Positions 35,309 through 44,176 of a stretch of 64,000 bases of DNA are shown here, piece after piece; the stretch's first letter is position 1, and the number at the start of each line of letters is the position of its first letter. The translations under genes were made by a program, and so were the position numbers. This DNA is from an uncultured Flavobacteriales bacterium (GTDB taxonomy: Bacteria > Bacteroidota > Bacteroidia > Flavobacteriales_D > Crocinitomicaceae). The stretch spans positions 54,214-118,213 of the forward strand of contig CAIZQH010000013.1 in the NCBI GenBank assembly GCA_903935095.1. The letters run 5' to 3'. Under the pieces are notes generated by a model. That model did no database searches, was not told the DNA's origin, and saw only the letters and a program-made list of their open reading frames with translations.

Positions 35309-35341
35309 AGGATTACAAATCCTGCGATGCAGTCCTGCATC
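35309..35341. repeat. Two adjacent small palindromes, REP-like
   Basis: AGGATT-ACA-AATCCT (35309-35323) and GATGCA-GTCC-TGCATC (35326-35341) are two perfect 6-bp-stem hairpins 2 bp apart, between the OmpA gene stop and the rplS terminator. No T-run follows, so they are not a standard terminator. Confidence 0.45.
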
Positions 35342-35364
35342 ACTCAAATAATTGAACATAAAAA

Positions 35365-35387
35365 AAGGGGATTCGATGAATCCCCTT
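35365..35387 (-). terminator. Rho-independent terminator of rplS
   Basis: A perfect 10-bp stem AAGGGGATTC / GAATCCCCTT with loop GAT. On the minus strand it is followed by a T-run. It lies 19 bp past the rplS stop. Confidence 0.75.
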
Positions 35388-35406
35388 CTGTATATTTTGC
35401 TGCAGC

Positions 35407-35763
35407 TTATGCAGTAAATTTCTTTTTCTCACGGATACGTGCAGACTTACCTGTGCGCTCACGGAAGTAGAATATACGTGCTCTACGTACAGCTCCTCTT
35501 TTCACGATGGTAATACCAGCTAAAAACGGAGAGTTCACTGGGAAAATACGTTCAACACCAATATTTCCTGACATTTTACGAACGGTAAACGTTTCTGTAG
35601 CACCATTTCCACGACGTTGTAAAACAACACCTTGAAACTGTTGGATACGCTCTTTGTTACCCTCAACAATTTTATAAGAAACAATGATGGTATCTCCTGC
35701 ACCAAAAACAGGCAAATCGTTTGCTACTGTTAGTTCTTTTTGAATTTCTCTAATAATACTCAT
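35407..35763 (-). CDS. rplS: 50S ribosomal protein L19
   Basis: 118 residues. Conserved L19 features: [59 protein letters not shown] and [21 protein letters not shown]. Found on the surface of the 50S subunit at the 30S interface. It is a single-gene unit with its own terminator; in many bacteria rplS follows rpsP-rimM-trmD, and that linkage is absent here. The 161-bp stretch upstream (35764-35925) holds no other gene. Confidence 0.95.
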   Translation of the reverse strand: MSIIREIQKELTVANDLPVFGAGDTIIVSYKIVEGNKERIQQFQGVVLQRRGNGATETFTVRKMSGNIGVERIFPVNSPFLAGITIVKRGAVRRARIFYFRERTGKSARIREKKKFTA

Positions 35764-35925
35764 TTCACAATTTTTTCGCCGTTCAAACAGAAACGGGGTG
35801 CAATATTAGTAATTTTTTCTGAATGCAACCATTTTTTACATAAATTTCTTATCGATTTTTTCAATTTAAATGTTTTTTAAACAAAGATGGAATCACAAGA
35901 AAGAAAAACAATCCGATTAACGCCA

Positions 35926-36330
35926 TTATAGATACAAGGACATCAGGACAATTAGAAATAGGATGCAGCCATAAATGACATACAATTGCTTGTTGCTAAC
36001 GTTTGAAACAGCACTGATTTTTTGAGGTGTTTTTGGGGGCATAATTGGTTCCGCTATTTCTTGATATTGATTCTTCTCAACCGGAAGAAATTCCTCCCAT
36101 CTAAACACATGACTTTGACCAAAACGAACCTGATCACCTTTCTTTAATAATTGAAATCCGTCGAGCCTTCTTTTGTTTACAAAGGTGCCTTGTTCTGAAC
36201 CTAGATCCGTGATAAAAACATTTCCGGAAGTATCACAAAATAACTCTAAATGATAAGGTGCGACGTCCATCGAATCAATCACAAATTGATTGTCCCTTGC
36301 GCTGCCAATACGAAGATGAATTTTATCCAT
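35926..36330 (-). CDS. FHA-domain protein with C-terminal membrane anchor
   Basis: 134 residues. An FHA fold fills residues 1-85: RIGSARDNQFVI, PYHLELFCD (conserved His) and TDLGSEQGTFVNKRRL. A Pro/Lys linker (VEKNQYQEIAEPIMPPKTPQKI) leads to a single C-terminal helix (LYVIYGCILFLIVLMSLYL), suggesting a tail-anchored inner-membrane protein with the phosphothreonine-binding domain in the cytoplasm. FHA domains bind phospho-Thr peptides. No Ser/Thr kinase gene is in the window, so its partner is unknown. Confidence 0.83.
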   Translation of the reverse strand: MDKIHLRIGSARDNQFVIDSMDVAPYHLELFCDTSGNVFITDLGSEQGTFVNKRRLDGFQLLKKGDQVRFGQSHVFRWEEFLPVEKNQYQEIAEPIMPPKTPQKISAVSNVSNKQLYVIYGCILFLIVLMSLYL

Positions 36331-36353
36331 GGTATTCGTATGTAAATTCTGAT

Positions 36354-36361
36354 CAAAGATA
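36354..36361 (-). promoter_or_regulatory. Promoter -7 element TATCTTTG of the FHA gene
   Basis: An exact TAnnTTTG on the minus strand, 23 nt before ATG 36330. Confidence 0.55.
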
Positions 36362-36492
36362 CAAAAAGCGTATCAACTGCCCGCATTTCCATCAAAACAA
36401 AGCCTAGTCGATTAGTATTGACAAAAAAAATAGCATTTCGTTAATAAGTTCCTACTCGAAATTGTCGAACAAATGACTACAACTCGTACTTT

Positions 36493-36500
36493 TATCTTTC
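36493..36500 (+). promoter_or_regulatory. Near-consensus -7 element TATCTTTC of parA
   Basis: TATCTTTC differs from TAnnTTTG in its last base. It lies 11 nt before ATG 36512, which supports that start over the upstream in-frame start at 36473. Confidence 0.4.
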
Positions 36501-36511
36501 AGAAAAATCGA

Positions 36512-37324
36512 ATGGGAAAAATAATAGCAATAGCGAATCAGAAGGGTGGCGTAGGAAAAACAACGACTACCATAAATTTAGGCGGATGTTTAGGTGTACT
36601 TGAATATAAAACCTTAATCGTTGATGCTGATCCACAAGCAAATTCGACATCCGGAACAGGCTTTGATCCAAAAACCGTACGAAACATTTATGATTGTTTG
36701 GTGAATGGTCTTCATCCAAAGGATGTTATTTTGCCGACAAATAACCCAAATTTAGATATTCTGCCTTCCCATTTGGATTTAGTTGGTGCCGAATTGGAAA
36801 TGATCAACCTCCCAAACCGAGAGTATTTATTGAGAAGCACCTTGGAAAAAGTGAAAGACGATTATGACTTTATTCTAATCGACTGCTCTCCTTCTCTTGG
36901 ATTGATTACGGTCAATTCACTGGTTGCTGCGGATTCTGTAATGATTCCAGTACAGTGTGAGTACTTTGCGCTGGAAGGATTAAGTAAGTTGTTGAATACG
37001 ATTAAAATCGTGCAAGGACGTCTGAATCCAACATTGGAAATTGAAGGAATGCTCTTAACGATGTACGATACACGTTTGCGATTAGCGAATCAAGTGGTGG
37101 ACGAAGTAAAAACCCATTTTCAAGAATTGGTTTTCGATACGGTGATTCACCGAAATACGACGTTGAGCGAGGCCTCCAGTCATGGGACAACCGTCATCAT
37201 GCACGATGCATCCTCTAAAGGATCTATTAATTACCTTAACTTTGCACGCGAATTGTTACAGAAAAACGATTTGACAAAAATTGGTAACGACGATAAAATA
37301 ATTGAGATTGATCATGAGCTCTAA
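36512..37324 (+). CDS. parA: Chromosome partitioning ATPase ParA/Soj
   Basis: 270 residues from ATG 36512 (MGKIIAIANQKGGVGKTTTT). Deviant Walker A KGGVGKTTT (signature lysine), Walker A' LIVDADPQANSTSGTG, Walker B FILIDCSPSLGLI. No N-terminal HTH, so chromosomal Soj type. ParA forms ATP-dependent dimers on DNA that move ParB-parS complexes. The parB gene starts 11 bp before the parA stop. Confidence 0.94.
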   Translation: MGKIIAIANQKGGVGKTTTTINLGGCLGVLEYKTLIVDADPQANSTSGTGFDPKTVRNIYDCLVNGLHPKDVILPTNNPNLDILPSHLDLVGAELEMINLPNREYLLRSTLEKVKDDYDFILIDCSPSLGLITVNSLVAADSVMIPVQCEYFALEGLSKLLNTIKIVQGRLNPTLEIEGMLLTMYDTRLRLANQVVDEVKTHFQELVFDTVIHRNTTLSEASSHGTTVIMHDASSKGSINYLNFARELLQKNDLTKIGNDDKIIEIDHEL

Positions 37325-38201
37325 TTCGAAAAAACAACCGGCATTAGGAAGAGGACTTAGTGCATTACTGCAAAATTCAGAGACAGACATCACTTCGATG
37401 AACGGAGCAACGGTTGGATCCGTTTCAATGATCGATATTCACCTCATTGAAGCTAATCCCTTCAATCCACGCACACACTTTGAGAAAGAAGCCCTGGAGG
37501 AATTACGTCAATCCATTTTAACTCATGGTATTATTCAACCTTTAACCGTGCGTAAATTGGGACGTGATCGCTACCAATTAATTTCTGGCGAACGACGTTT
37601 TCGCGCCTCTCAACTCGCTGGATTAACCGAAGTCCCTGCATATATTCGTATTGCAAACGATCAAACCATGCTAGAAATGGCATTGGTGGAAAATATTCAA
37701 CGCGAAGATTTGAATGCGATTGAAGTAGCCTTCTCCTATGAGCGTTTGATCGATGAGTGCAAATTGACTCAGGAGCAATTGAGTGAAAAAGTGGCTAAAT
37801 CGCGGTCTCATATTGCCAATCACATCCGACTTTTAAAATTACCAGCAAGGATTCAAGCTGGCGTGCGTGACCAAGTGATAACCATGGGACATGCGCGTGC
37901 CTTATTGAGCATCACTGACGAAAAAGAGCAATTAATTGCTTTTCAACAAATCATTGATGAATCCCTTTCCGTGAGAGCAGTTGAGCAATTAGTGAAACCA
38001 ACAGTCAAAACAAGCATACCCAAGTCAAAAACAGAGAAAATTGGACTGAGTTCAAGCGAACAAGTTTTTACCGCCTTTTTAAGCGATAAACTTGGCTCAA
38101 AGGTTTCCATTGATAAATCTGGAAGCGGAAAAGGAAAAGTTGTCGTTCATTTCTCCTCTGAAGTTGAACTGAATCGAGTGATGGCTTTATTAAAAAAATA
38201 A
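37314..38201 (+). CDS. parB: Chromosome partitioning protein ParB/Spo0J
   Basis: 295 residues from ATG 37314 (MSSNSKKQPALGRGLSALL, the conserved ParA-activating peptide, GRGLSALL). The CTPase domain has ISGERRFRASQLAGL and ENIQREDLNAIE; the HTH region has LTQEQLSEKVAKSRSHIANHIRLL. The C-terminal dimer domain ends in KK. No exact parS (TGTTTCACGTGAAACA) was seen in the window. The stop overlaps the ATG of the next gene by 1 bp. Confidence 0.93.
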   Translation: MSSNSKKQPALGRGLSALLQNSETDITSMNGATVGSVSMIDIHLIEANPFNPRTHFEKEALEELRQSILTHGIIQPLTVRKLGRDRYQLISGERRFRASQLAGLTEVPAYIRIANDQTMLEMALVENIQREDLNAIEVAFSYERLIDECKLTQEQLSEKVAKSRSHIANHIRLLKLPARIQAGVRDQVITMGHARALLSITDEKEQLIAFQQIIDESLSVRAVEQLVKPTVKTSIPKSKTEKIGLSSSEQVFTAFLSDKLGSKVSIDKSGSGKGKVVVHFSSEVELNRVMALLKK

Positions 38202-38743
38202 TGTCTCGCCTACTCATTTTGTTTCTTTTGTCTAGCTTGTCTGCTTGGTGTCAGCCACTGGCGATCAAGGACTCCCTTTTTCCAGAACATAAGAAAGTGA
38301 TGATTTACTCAGCGATTCTTCCAGGAGCAGGACAAGTTTACAACAGCATTCACAGGGAAAATGGCCCGAAACATGCATTTTGGAAGGTCCCGTTGATTTA
38401 TGCAGCATTGGGGACAACAGGATATTTTTTAACCGTCAACAATCAAACGCAAAAATCATTGAAAACGGAATACAACAACCGCATCAATAATGCGGGCAAT
38501 TTAAATCCTACATGGGCCGTTTATGATGATCAAGCAGTATTAAGTTTGTATCAGTCTTATTTAAACAAACGCGATATGTCGATACTGGGATGTGCCGCAG
38601 TTTATTTTATTCAAATTGCGGAAGCTGGTGTGGAAGCACATTTTTTACATTTTGATGTCACAGATAAACTATCGCTGCAAGCAAGCCCAATCATGTTTGG
38701 ACCAAGTTCCGCAGGAATTCACCTGAAGTTTCAATTTCGTTAA
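38201..38743 (+). CDS. DUF5683 membrane-associated protein
   Basis: 180 residues with a signal-like N-terminus (MSRLLILFLLSSLSAWCQ). The DUF5683 hallmark SAILPGAGQVYN (near 40) is followed by one or two hydrophobic segments (KVPLIYAALGTTGYFLTV, ILGCAAVYFIQIAEAGVEAHF). It is regularly found between parB and dapB in Bacteroidota, but its function is unknown. TAATG overlap with the parB stop. Confidence 0.85.
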   Translation: MSRLLILFLLSSLSAWCQPLAIKDSLFPEHKKVMIYSAILPGAGQVYNSIHRENGPKHAFWKVPLIYAALGTTGYFLTVNNQTQKSLKTEYNNRINNAGNLNPTWAVYDDQAVLSLYQSYLNKRDMSILGCAAVYFIQIAEAGVEAHFLHFDVTDKLSLQASPIMFGPSSAGIHLKFQFR

Positions 38744-38754
38744 TGTGAAAAACG

Positions 38755-38762
38755 TATTTTTG
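38755..38762 (+). promoter_or_regulatory. Promoter -7 element TATTTTTG 5 nt before dapB
   Basis: An exact TAnnTTTG, followed by TTCCT and the ATG of dapB. It predicts a leaderless or near-leaderless transcript inside the par-lepB cluster. Confidence 0.5.
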
Positions 38763-38767
38763 TTCCT

Positions 38768-39478
38768 ATGAAGATTGGATTGATTGGTTACGGAAAAATG
38801 GGACAAGCAATTGAAACAATTGCCTTGGAGCGTGGACATGAAATCACCGCACGTGTGAATCGTGATCACCCGATTCATGAAGTAAATTGGGAAGATGTAG
38901 ATGTAGCCATTGAATTCACTCAACCTGACCTTGCCGTTCAGCATATGGAAATCTGTATGAAAAACCATACTCCTATTGTCGTTGGAACAACCGCTTGGCA
39001 ACAAGATTTACCGAAAGTCAATCAATTGGTTTCCGATTTAAATGGCTCTTTGTTGCACGCGAGTAATTTCAGTGTTGGAGTGAACATTTTTTTTGAAATC
39101 AATCGGAAATTGGCGGAAATCATGAACCGCCATCCGGAATACACGGTGAGCATGAAAGAAATTCACCATGTACAAAAATTAGATGCACCAAGTGGTACAG
39201 CTGTTAGCTTGGCAAACGACATTATCGTGGAACATGAACAATACACTCATTGGCAGTTAGTAGCAGAGCACGTTTCCAATCAGAGCATTTCCATTAATGC
39301 CCTACGCGAACCGAATGTTCCAGGAACGCACGAAGTGAGTTACACATCGGAGATTGACACGATTCGCATCGAACACATTGCCCATAACCGTAAAGGATTC
39401 GCCCTAGGAGCTGTTTTAGCTGCCGAATTCCTAATGGGGAAAAAAGGAGTTTACACGATGAAAGACGTACTAAAATAA
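38768..39478 (+). CDS. dapB: 4-hydroxy-tetrahydrodipicolinate reductase
   Basis: 236 residues. Nucleotide-binding GYGKMGQAIE at 7-16, and the catalytic His-His motif HHVQKLDAPSGTAV near 135-150. It reduces dihydrodipicolinate in the diaminopimelate/lysine pathway that supplies peptidoglycan. It lies 7 bp before lepB. At 236 residues it is the short Bacteroidota form. Confidence 0.93.
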   Translation: MKIGLIGYGKMGQAIETIALERGHEITARVNRDHPIHEVNWEDVDVAIEFTQPDLAVQHMEICMKNHTPIVVGTTAWQQDLPKVNQLVSDLNGSLLHASNFSVGVNIFFEINRKLAEIMNRHPEYTVSMKEIHHVQKLDAPSGTAVSLANDIIVEHEQYTHWQLVAEHVSNQSISINALREPNVPGTHEVSYTSEIDTIRIEHIAHNRKGFALGAVLAAEFLMGKKGVYTMKDVLK

Positions 39479-39485
39479 AGACATT

Positions 39486-41369
39486 ATGAGTTTTTTCTAT
39501 TTCTATTTATTGATTATCGTTCACCCGTATCTAGCAATGTGGTGGAAGAGTTTTCCAAAGGCAGGTCGCCAAACATGGGAAGCATTGGTCCCGGGATATA
39601 ATTATTTCGTTGTATTTAAAATCACTTCTAATAAACCTTGGTGGTCCTTATTGCTGTTATTTCCAGGTGTTCATTTAGCAATGTGGATGGTAGCAAACGT
39701 CAGCTACATTCGTCGCTTTGGATACTTCTCCTTTGCTGATACGTTACAAGGAATCTTTTTTCCGTATTTAATTATGGCAAAAATTGCCAATTCAGAAGCA
39801 ACATTTGGAAATGAAACAAATTGGTCCAATTCTCGTGAAGCCGAAAATCGTAAATGGGGAGATCATATCGTTTTATTCATGTGCTTACCTGTGGTTGGAC
39901 ATATACTCGCTTTGGGGTTTGACATGGTGAGTCGCGACAAACCTGGAGAAAAAACACGTGTAAAAGAGTGGGGAGATTCCTTTTTATGGGCATTGGTTGC
40001 CGCGAGTGTGATTCGAACTTATGTATTTGAACCGTTCCAAATTCCAACAGGATCCATGGAGAAAACGATGCTGGTAGGTGACTTCTTGTTCGTCAACAAA
40101 TTAGCGTATGGTCCCAAAGTTCCAGTGACGCCATTATCTTATCCTTTGGTACATAATATCGTTCCATTTGTAAACATTAAATCTTATACCACCTTAGAAA
40201 AAGGCACGTACACAAGGTTGCCTGGTTACCGGAAAATCAATCGGAATGATGTCGTGGTTTTCAATTATCCTTCAGGAGATACAGCAATTGTAGATCCGCG
40301 TACACCAAATGGCTTAATGGGACATGATTACCATGGTATTGTAAATGAAGAAGCGCGTTATTTATTCGAATCCTCAGAAGAAATTCAATCCAAGGTAATG
40401 CAAATGAGAAACCTCATGCAACAACGAAATGTTTCCGCTGAGCAAATTGATAGCACCATTGGATCGCAGATGTATAGTTTATTCATCGAAACCCATGCAC
40501 AATGGAAAAAGAAAGCACGAGCTAAATTGGCCGCAGGAGAATTTCCTGGTGGACCAGAAGATCATGTTGGATTACCTGCAAAGCATGGCGGTGTTACTTT
40601 TCGACCAGTAGACAAGCGTGAGAATTACATCAAACGTTGTGTTGGAATTCCGGGTGATATCATGCGTGTAGAGAATTCTGTGTTGTACGTGAATGGGAAA
40701 CCATCAAAAATAACTCCCGGTCAATGCTTGAAATACACCATTGAAAAATCCAAAGTTCAATTTCCATCTGCAAGCGAAATGATGACACGATACGGATTAG
40801 AGAACGCTCCGGATGGCACACGTACGGATTTCGAAACGCGTGAAGCTGATGTGTATGTTTTGACGCTTACTAAAAGTGAAAAAACACGCATCGAAAAGGA
40901 TTTTCACATCAAACTTTCCACTTACTTAATGCCAGCATACCGACACAAAAAAGGGTATGTACCAACTTCCATGGAGCGCATTGCCAACCTCAGCTACTTT
41001 CCGAAGGACTTCAACGTGAATAACACTCCAACAGACTTCCAGGAGTTTCAAGTTCCAAGAAAAGGACAGCGCATTCCATTAACGTCAGCAAACATCGCAT
41101 GGTACCGTCGCATCATTACCGCATATGAAGGACATCAATTAAAAGAGACGAAGTCTGGAATCTATATCGATGGGAAAAAAGTTACTGGTTACACCTTCGG
41201 ATTAAACTACTATTGGCTAATGGGAGACAATCGCTACAATTCTGCAGATTCCCGTGTTTGGGGCTTTGTACCAGAAGATCACATCGTCGGTAGAGCTTCA
41301 CTTGTTTGGTTTTCCAAAAGCTCATACATGGGAATACGTTGGAACCGTATTCTGAAGATGATAGATTGA
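39486..41369 (+). CDS. lepB: Signal peptidase I (LepB), long Bacteroidota form
   Basis: 627 residues; E. coli LepB has 324. N-terminal helices (about 3-150) precede the catalytic part. Ser box PTGSMEKTMLVGDFLFVNK with Ser near residue 190; Lys box NYIKRCVGIPGDIM with Lys near 382; final box MGDNRYNSADSRVWG near 579. About 190 residues separate Ser and Lys, and about 200 separate Lys and the last box, so the enzyme carries two large insertions. These are known in this group and probably form extra periplasmic parts. It removes signal peptides from exported proteins. Confidence 0.93.
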   Translation: MSFFYFYLLIIVHPYLAMWWKSFPKAGRQTWEALVPGYNYFVVFKITSNKPWWSLLLLFPGVHLAMWMVANVSYIRRFGYFSFADTLQGIFFPYLIMAKIANSEATFGNETNWSNSREAENRKWGDHIVLFMCLPVVGHILALGFDMVSRDKPGEKTRVKEWGDSFLWALVAASVIRTYVFEPFQIPTGSMEKTMLVGDFLFVNKLAYGPKVPVTPLSYPLVHNIVPFVNIKSYTTLEKGTYTRLPGYRKINRNDVVVFNYPSGDTAIVDPRTPNGLMGHDYHGIVNEEARYLFESSEEIQSKVMQMRNLMQQRNVSAEQIDSTIGSQMYSLFIETHAQWKKKARAKLAAGEFPGGPEDHVGLPAKHGGVTFRPVDKRENYIKRCVGIPGDIMRVENSVLYVNGKPSKITPGQCLKYTIEKSKVQFPSASEMMTRYGLENAPDGTRTDFETREADVYVLTLTKSEKTRIEKDFHIKLSTYLMPAYRHKKGYVPTSMERIANLSYFPKDFNVNNTPTDFQEFQVPRKGQRIPLTSANIAWYRRIITAYEGHQLKETKSGIYIDGKKVTGYTFGLNYYWLMGDNRYNSADSRVWGFVPEDHIVGRASLVWFSKSSYMGIRWNRILKMID

Positions 41370-41968
41370 TGACTGTTTTTCCAACAGCTTACTTTCCTTC
41401 CATACAATACTTGCGAACTTTTTTACGCGCGAATGAACCTCGCATTGAAATGCATGAACACTTTCAGAAGCAAACGATTCGTTCGAGGTGTGAAATTCTT
41501 ACCGCTAATGGAATTTTGAGGTTGAGCATCCCTACCCTTCATGAAAGTGGACGTAAAATTCCATTGAAAGAATTGAAAATTGATCATTCCGGGACATGGA
41601 AAAATGATCATTGGCGAGCGATCACTAGTGCGTATGCCCTAGCCCCTTATTTTGAGGATTACGCGAAGGAAATCAAAACGATTATTTTTTCTGATGATAC
41701 GTATTTGTGGGAAAAGAACGAACGTTGTTTATCCTTAATGGAAGATGTGCTAAATCAACCGTTATGCATTCAATATACAGAAGCATTCCATGGAATCAGT
41801 GGGGACTCTTCTAAAAATGCTTATTTGGAACATGATTCTTGGACGCTAGCTTCCTATCAACAGGTTTTTTCCTACGATAAGCCTTTTACGTCAAATTTAT
41901 CCATGATTGACCTCCTATTTAATGAAGGTCCGTTTTGCAGAAAGTGGGTTTTAGCGACCGAAGATTAA
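41369..41968 (+). CDS. WbqC-family protein
   Basis: 199 residues from the ATG at 41369, which overlaps the lepB stop by 1 bp. WbqC signature PTAYFPSIQYLRTFLRA at the start, HFQKQTIRSRCEIL, and a middle region KNDHWRAITSAYALAPYFEDY. The family lies in O-antigen or housekeeping clusters; the fold resembles adenine-nucleotide-binding enzymes but the reaction is unknown. Its last 18 bp overlap the convergent gene. Confidence 0.85.
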   Translation: MTVFPTAYFPSIQYLRTFLRANEPRIEMHEHFQKQTIRSRCEILTANGILRLSIPTLHESGRKIPLKELKIDHSGTWKNDHWRAITSAYALAPYFEDYAKEIKTIIFSDDTYLWEKNERCLSLMEDVLNQPLCIQYTEAFHGISGDSSKNAYLEHDSWTLASYQQVFSYDKPFTSNLSMIDLLFNEGPFCRKWVLATED

Positions 41969-42919
41969 TCCGTGTCCCGCTTTTGACTGGAATAATTTGT
42001 TCCATTTTACCTGAATCACCGTAGGATTCATCAAGTTTCCATCGGTAATCACTAAATCACCATTCTTTTTGAAAGTCATGGCAGATGGATTCGAAAAAGT
42101 GGTTTTATCCAAGGAAGTAAAGTTCACGATTTCACCAAATTGATTGAAGACAACGAGTGAACGATCGGATTGAGACAGCACATAAATCTCATTGGTTTTT
42201 GGGTGAACGGCAATTGCGGAAGGAATAAAATCCATCGTTTGATTCGAATCAACCATCACACCTAAATCCGTATGTGGAATAATTAAATTATTTTGAATGG
42301 CAAAAGACTCAACATCCTCCGCAGAGATGGAAAACAATGGCTGTGAATTCAACTTGTGTTGATTTAGGTTGTAGGCATAAACCGAACTATTGCTGTATCC
42401 CTCCGTTCGCTCTTCATTTGCAGCAATCATATACAAGCGATGAGACTCTTGATGCACGCAAACACTTGTGGCTTCGAATAGCTCATTTTCCAAATTCAGG
42501 GTGGTCAATGAACTAGAATCGTAAGGAGAAGAAAGAAAATGAATGTGTTTTGCATCATCCACCAAGAGCAAAGTGGAATCTACAGTAGAAATATTACAAA
42601 TCCTTGATCCGAATTCCCAAGGTAAGAAAGGCGCAACGCTATTCGCATTCATATCATACACAAACAAGGAACCACTTTGAGGATCTAAACCAATCAAATG
42701 AGTAGAATCCAATAAGGTGATGTCTGAAAAAGGCTGCACACCCATAGGAAGAGTTTGAACCGAATTGGGATGAATCAAATCAAAATAACCATCTTCTTTT
42801 TGAAAATTACTTGCTTTTTTCACGTAGTAATTTTCCACCCCTACTTTTTGCAAAGAGCGTGCTGCAATGAAGGACATTGTAGCTAAAACAAAGGAAAAGA
42901 AGTACTGTTTCTTATTCAT
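41951..42919 (-). CDS. Secreted beta-propeller-like protein, function unknown
   Basis: 322 residues from ATG 42919, which begins a signal peptide (MNKKQYFFSFVLATMSFIA). The mature part has NHL/SBP-like blade strands at regular spacing: DITLLDSTHLIGLDPQSG, TLLLVDDAKHIHFLSS, IAVHPKTNEIYVLSQSDRSLVVFNQFGEIVNF, and AMTFKKNGDLVITDGNLMN. No sorting domain or active site was recognised. It could be a periplasmic or lipid-associated scaffold. Its 3' end overlaps the convergent wbqC gene by 18 bp. Confidence 0.72.
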   Translation of the reverse strand: MNKKQYFFSFVLATMSFIAARSLQKVGVENYYVKKASNFQKEDGYFDLIHPNSVQTLPMGVQPFSDITLLDSTHLIGLDPQSGSLFVYDMNANSVAPFLPWEFGSRICNISTVDSTLLLVDDAKHIHFLSSPYDSSSLTTLNLENELFEATSVCVHQESHRLYMIAANEERTEGYSNSSVYAYNLNQHKLNSQPLFSISAEDVESFAIQNNLIIPHTDLGVMVDSNQTMDFIPSAIAVHPKTNEIYVLSQSDRSLVVFNQFGEIVNFTSLDKTTFSNPSAMTFKKNGDLVITDGNLMNPTVIQVKWNKLFQSKAGHGLIFGR

Positions 42920-42927
42920 GATTCCAA

Positions 42928-42935
42928 CAAATTTA
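42928..42935 (-). promoter_or_regulatory. Promoter -7 element TAAATTTG
   Basis: An exact TAnnTTTG on the minus strand, 8 nt before ATG 42919. It makes the upstream in-frame ATG at 42961 unlikely. Confidence 0.55.
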
Positions 42936-42978
42936 AAGGAAAATTCGCGTATTTTTATCATCCAACAAAAAATTGTTC

Positions 42979-43488
42979 ATGACTTATTGTGAATATTGCT
43001 TAAAACTCCCGCCAGGTGATATCCACCGCGTATATCACGACACCGTTTATGGTCAAAAAATAGCCGATGATTTTGAGTTGTTTGGGCGTTTCATTTTAGA
43101 AATAAACCAGGCTGGATTGAGTTGGGACATCATTCTTAAAAGAGAAGCGCATTTTAGAAATGCATTTGACGCCTATAACTATGAATTGATTGCTCAGTAT
43201 TCAGAAACGGATATTCAATTTCTCATGAACAATCCAGGAATTATTCGAAATAGAAAAAAAATAGAGGCGGTAATTTACAATGCTCGTCAAATTATGGCCA
43301 TAAAAAAGGAATACGGGTCATTTTTAGCATGGCTTGAGTGCCAAGGGATAAAAAATACGAGTGAATGGGTTCAACTCTTCAAAAAGAACTTTAAATTTGT
43401 TGGTGTAGAAATTGTGAAGGAGTTCTTATTCAGCATTGGCCTATTGAAGGGTGCACATGATGAGGATTGTCCGATGTTTCTCCGTTAA
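42979..43488 (+). CDS. tag: DNA-3-methyladenine glycosylase I
   Basis: 169 residues from ATG 42979. Tag signature: CEYC at the N-terminus, YHDTVYG, the catalytic region FILEINQAGLSWDIILKRE (Glu equivalent to E38 of E. coli Tag), MNNPGIIRNRKKIEAVIYNA, and a C-terminal HDEDCPMF that completes the zinc site. It removes 3-methyladenine from alkylated DNA. Confidence 0.9.
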   Translation: MTYCEYCLKLPPGDIHRVYHDTVYGQKIADDFELFGRFILEINQAGLSWDIILKREAHFRNAFDAYNYELIAQYSETDIQFLMNNPGIIRNRKKIEAVIYNARQIMAIKKEYGSFLAWLECQGIKNTSEWVQLFKKNFKFVGVEIVKEFLFSIGLLKGAHDEDCPMFLR

Positions 43489-43498
43489 AAAAAACACT

Positions 43499-44176
43499 AT
43501 GAAATCAATATTAATTGTCAGCATTCTCTTTTTGACTCCACTTTTCTCATTTGCACAAGTAAGCTTTGATGGTGGGACTGGAATATTAAAAGGATTTGGT
43601 GCACCGAAATCATTTGCAAACGTGCATTTAGGTATAGAAGTTCCAAGATCAACAGATCAATCAATTTATGGTCGTTTCAGTTACTTTTTTCCGGTAAACG
43701 AAGGCAGTAACTTGTCTACTTATGTCACGGGGAATAATGCGACTGTTAATCCATATAATCTTACTGTCAATTACGACCGCACCACGAATTATTCTTTATT
43801 TGAAGGCGGTACGCGCAGGTATATTGGGAACGACTATGATTATGGATTTTCCGGGTATTCCGGTTCAAACTTCATGGTGATTATCAACAAAGTCAAAAAT
43901 AATTACCAAAAATTGGATGCAACCGGTCAATATACCTGGTCAAACGACTATTCTCTTAGTCCAGGTGAAGAACTCGAAGGAACTGTTCTTAGTATTGGTG
44001 TAGGTTTACAAGCAGGAGTTAAATATACCTTTCCCGCAATTGGCACTATCTATGCAGATTTAAGTGGAGAATATTTACTATTCGGACAAGCGAGTAATCA
44101 GACCGCATATAACAGTCAATTATTATCCAACATCTTCTTTATTTTCAATGTTGGATTTAGGAAAGACTTATATTAG
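43499..44176 (+). CDS. Outer-membrane barrel-like protein of unknown function
   Basis: 225 residues from ATG 43499 (signal peptide MKSILIVSILFLTPLFSFAQ). The mature part alternates beta-strand patterns with aromatic residues, and ends in a strand FIFNVGFRKDLY typical of an outer-membrane barrel C-terminus. No family is recognised. It starts 10 bp after tag, so it may be on the same transcript. Nine bp of its end overlap the convergent aroK gene. Confidence 0.7.
   Translation: MKSILIVSILFLTPLFSFAQVSFDGGTGILKGFGAPKSFANVHLGIEVPRSTDQSIYGRFSYFFPVNEGSNLSTYVTGNNATVNPYNLTVNYDRTTNYSLFEGGTRRYIGNDYDYGFSGYSGSNFMVIINKVKNNYQKLDATGQYTWSNDYSLSPGEELEGTVLSIGVGLQAGVKYTFPAIGTIYADLSGEYLLFGQASNQTAYNSQLLSNIFFIFNVGFRKDLY

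Noticed and set aside
36331..38201. A parS site near parAB
   Set aside because: I looked for TGTTTCACGTGAAACA and the TGTTCCACGTGGAACA variant. Several CACGTG cores exist in genes, but none has matching arms.
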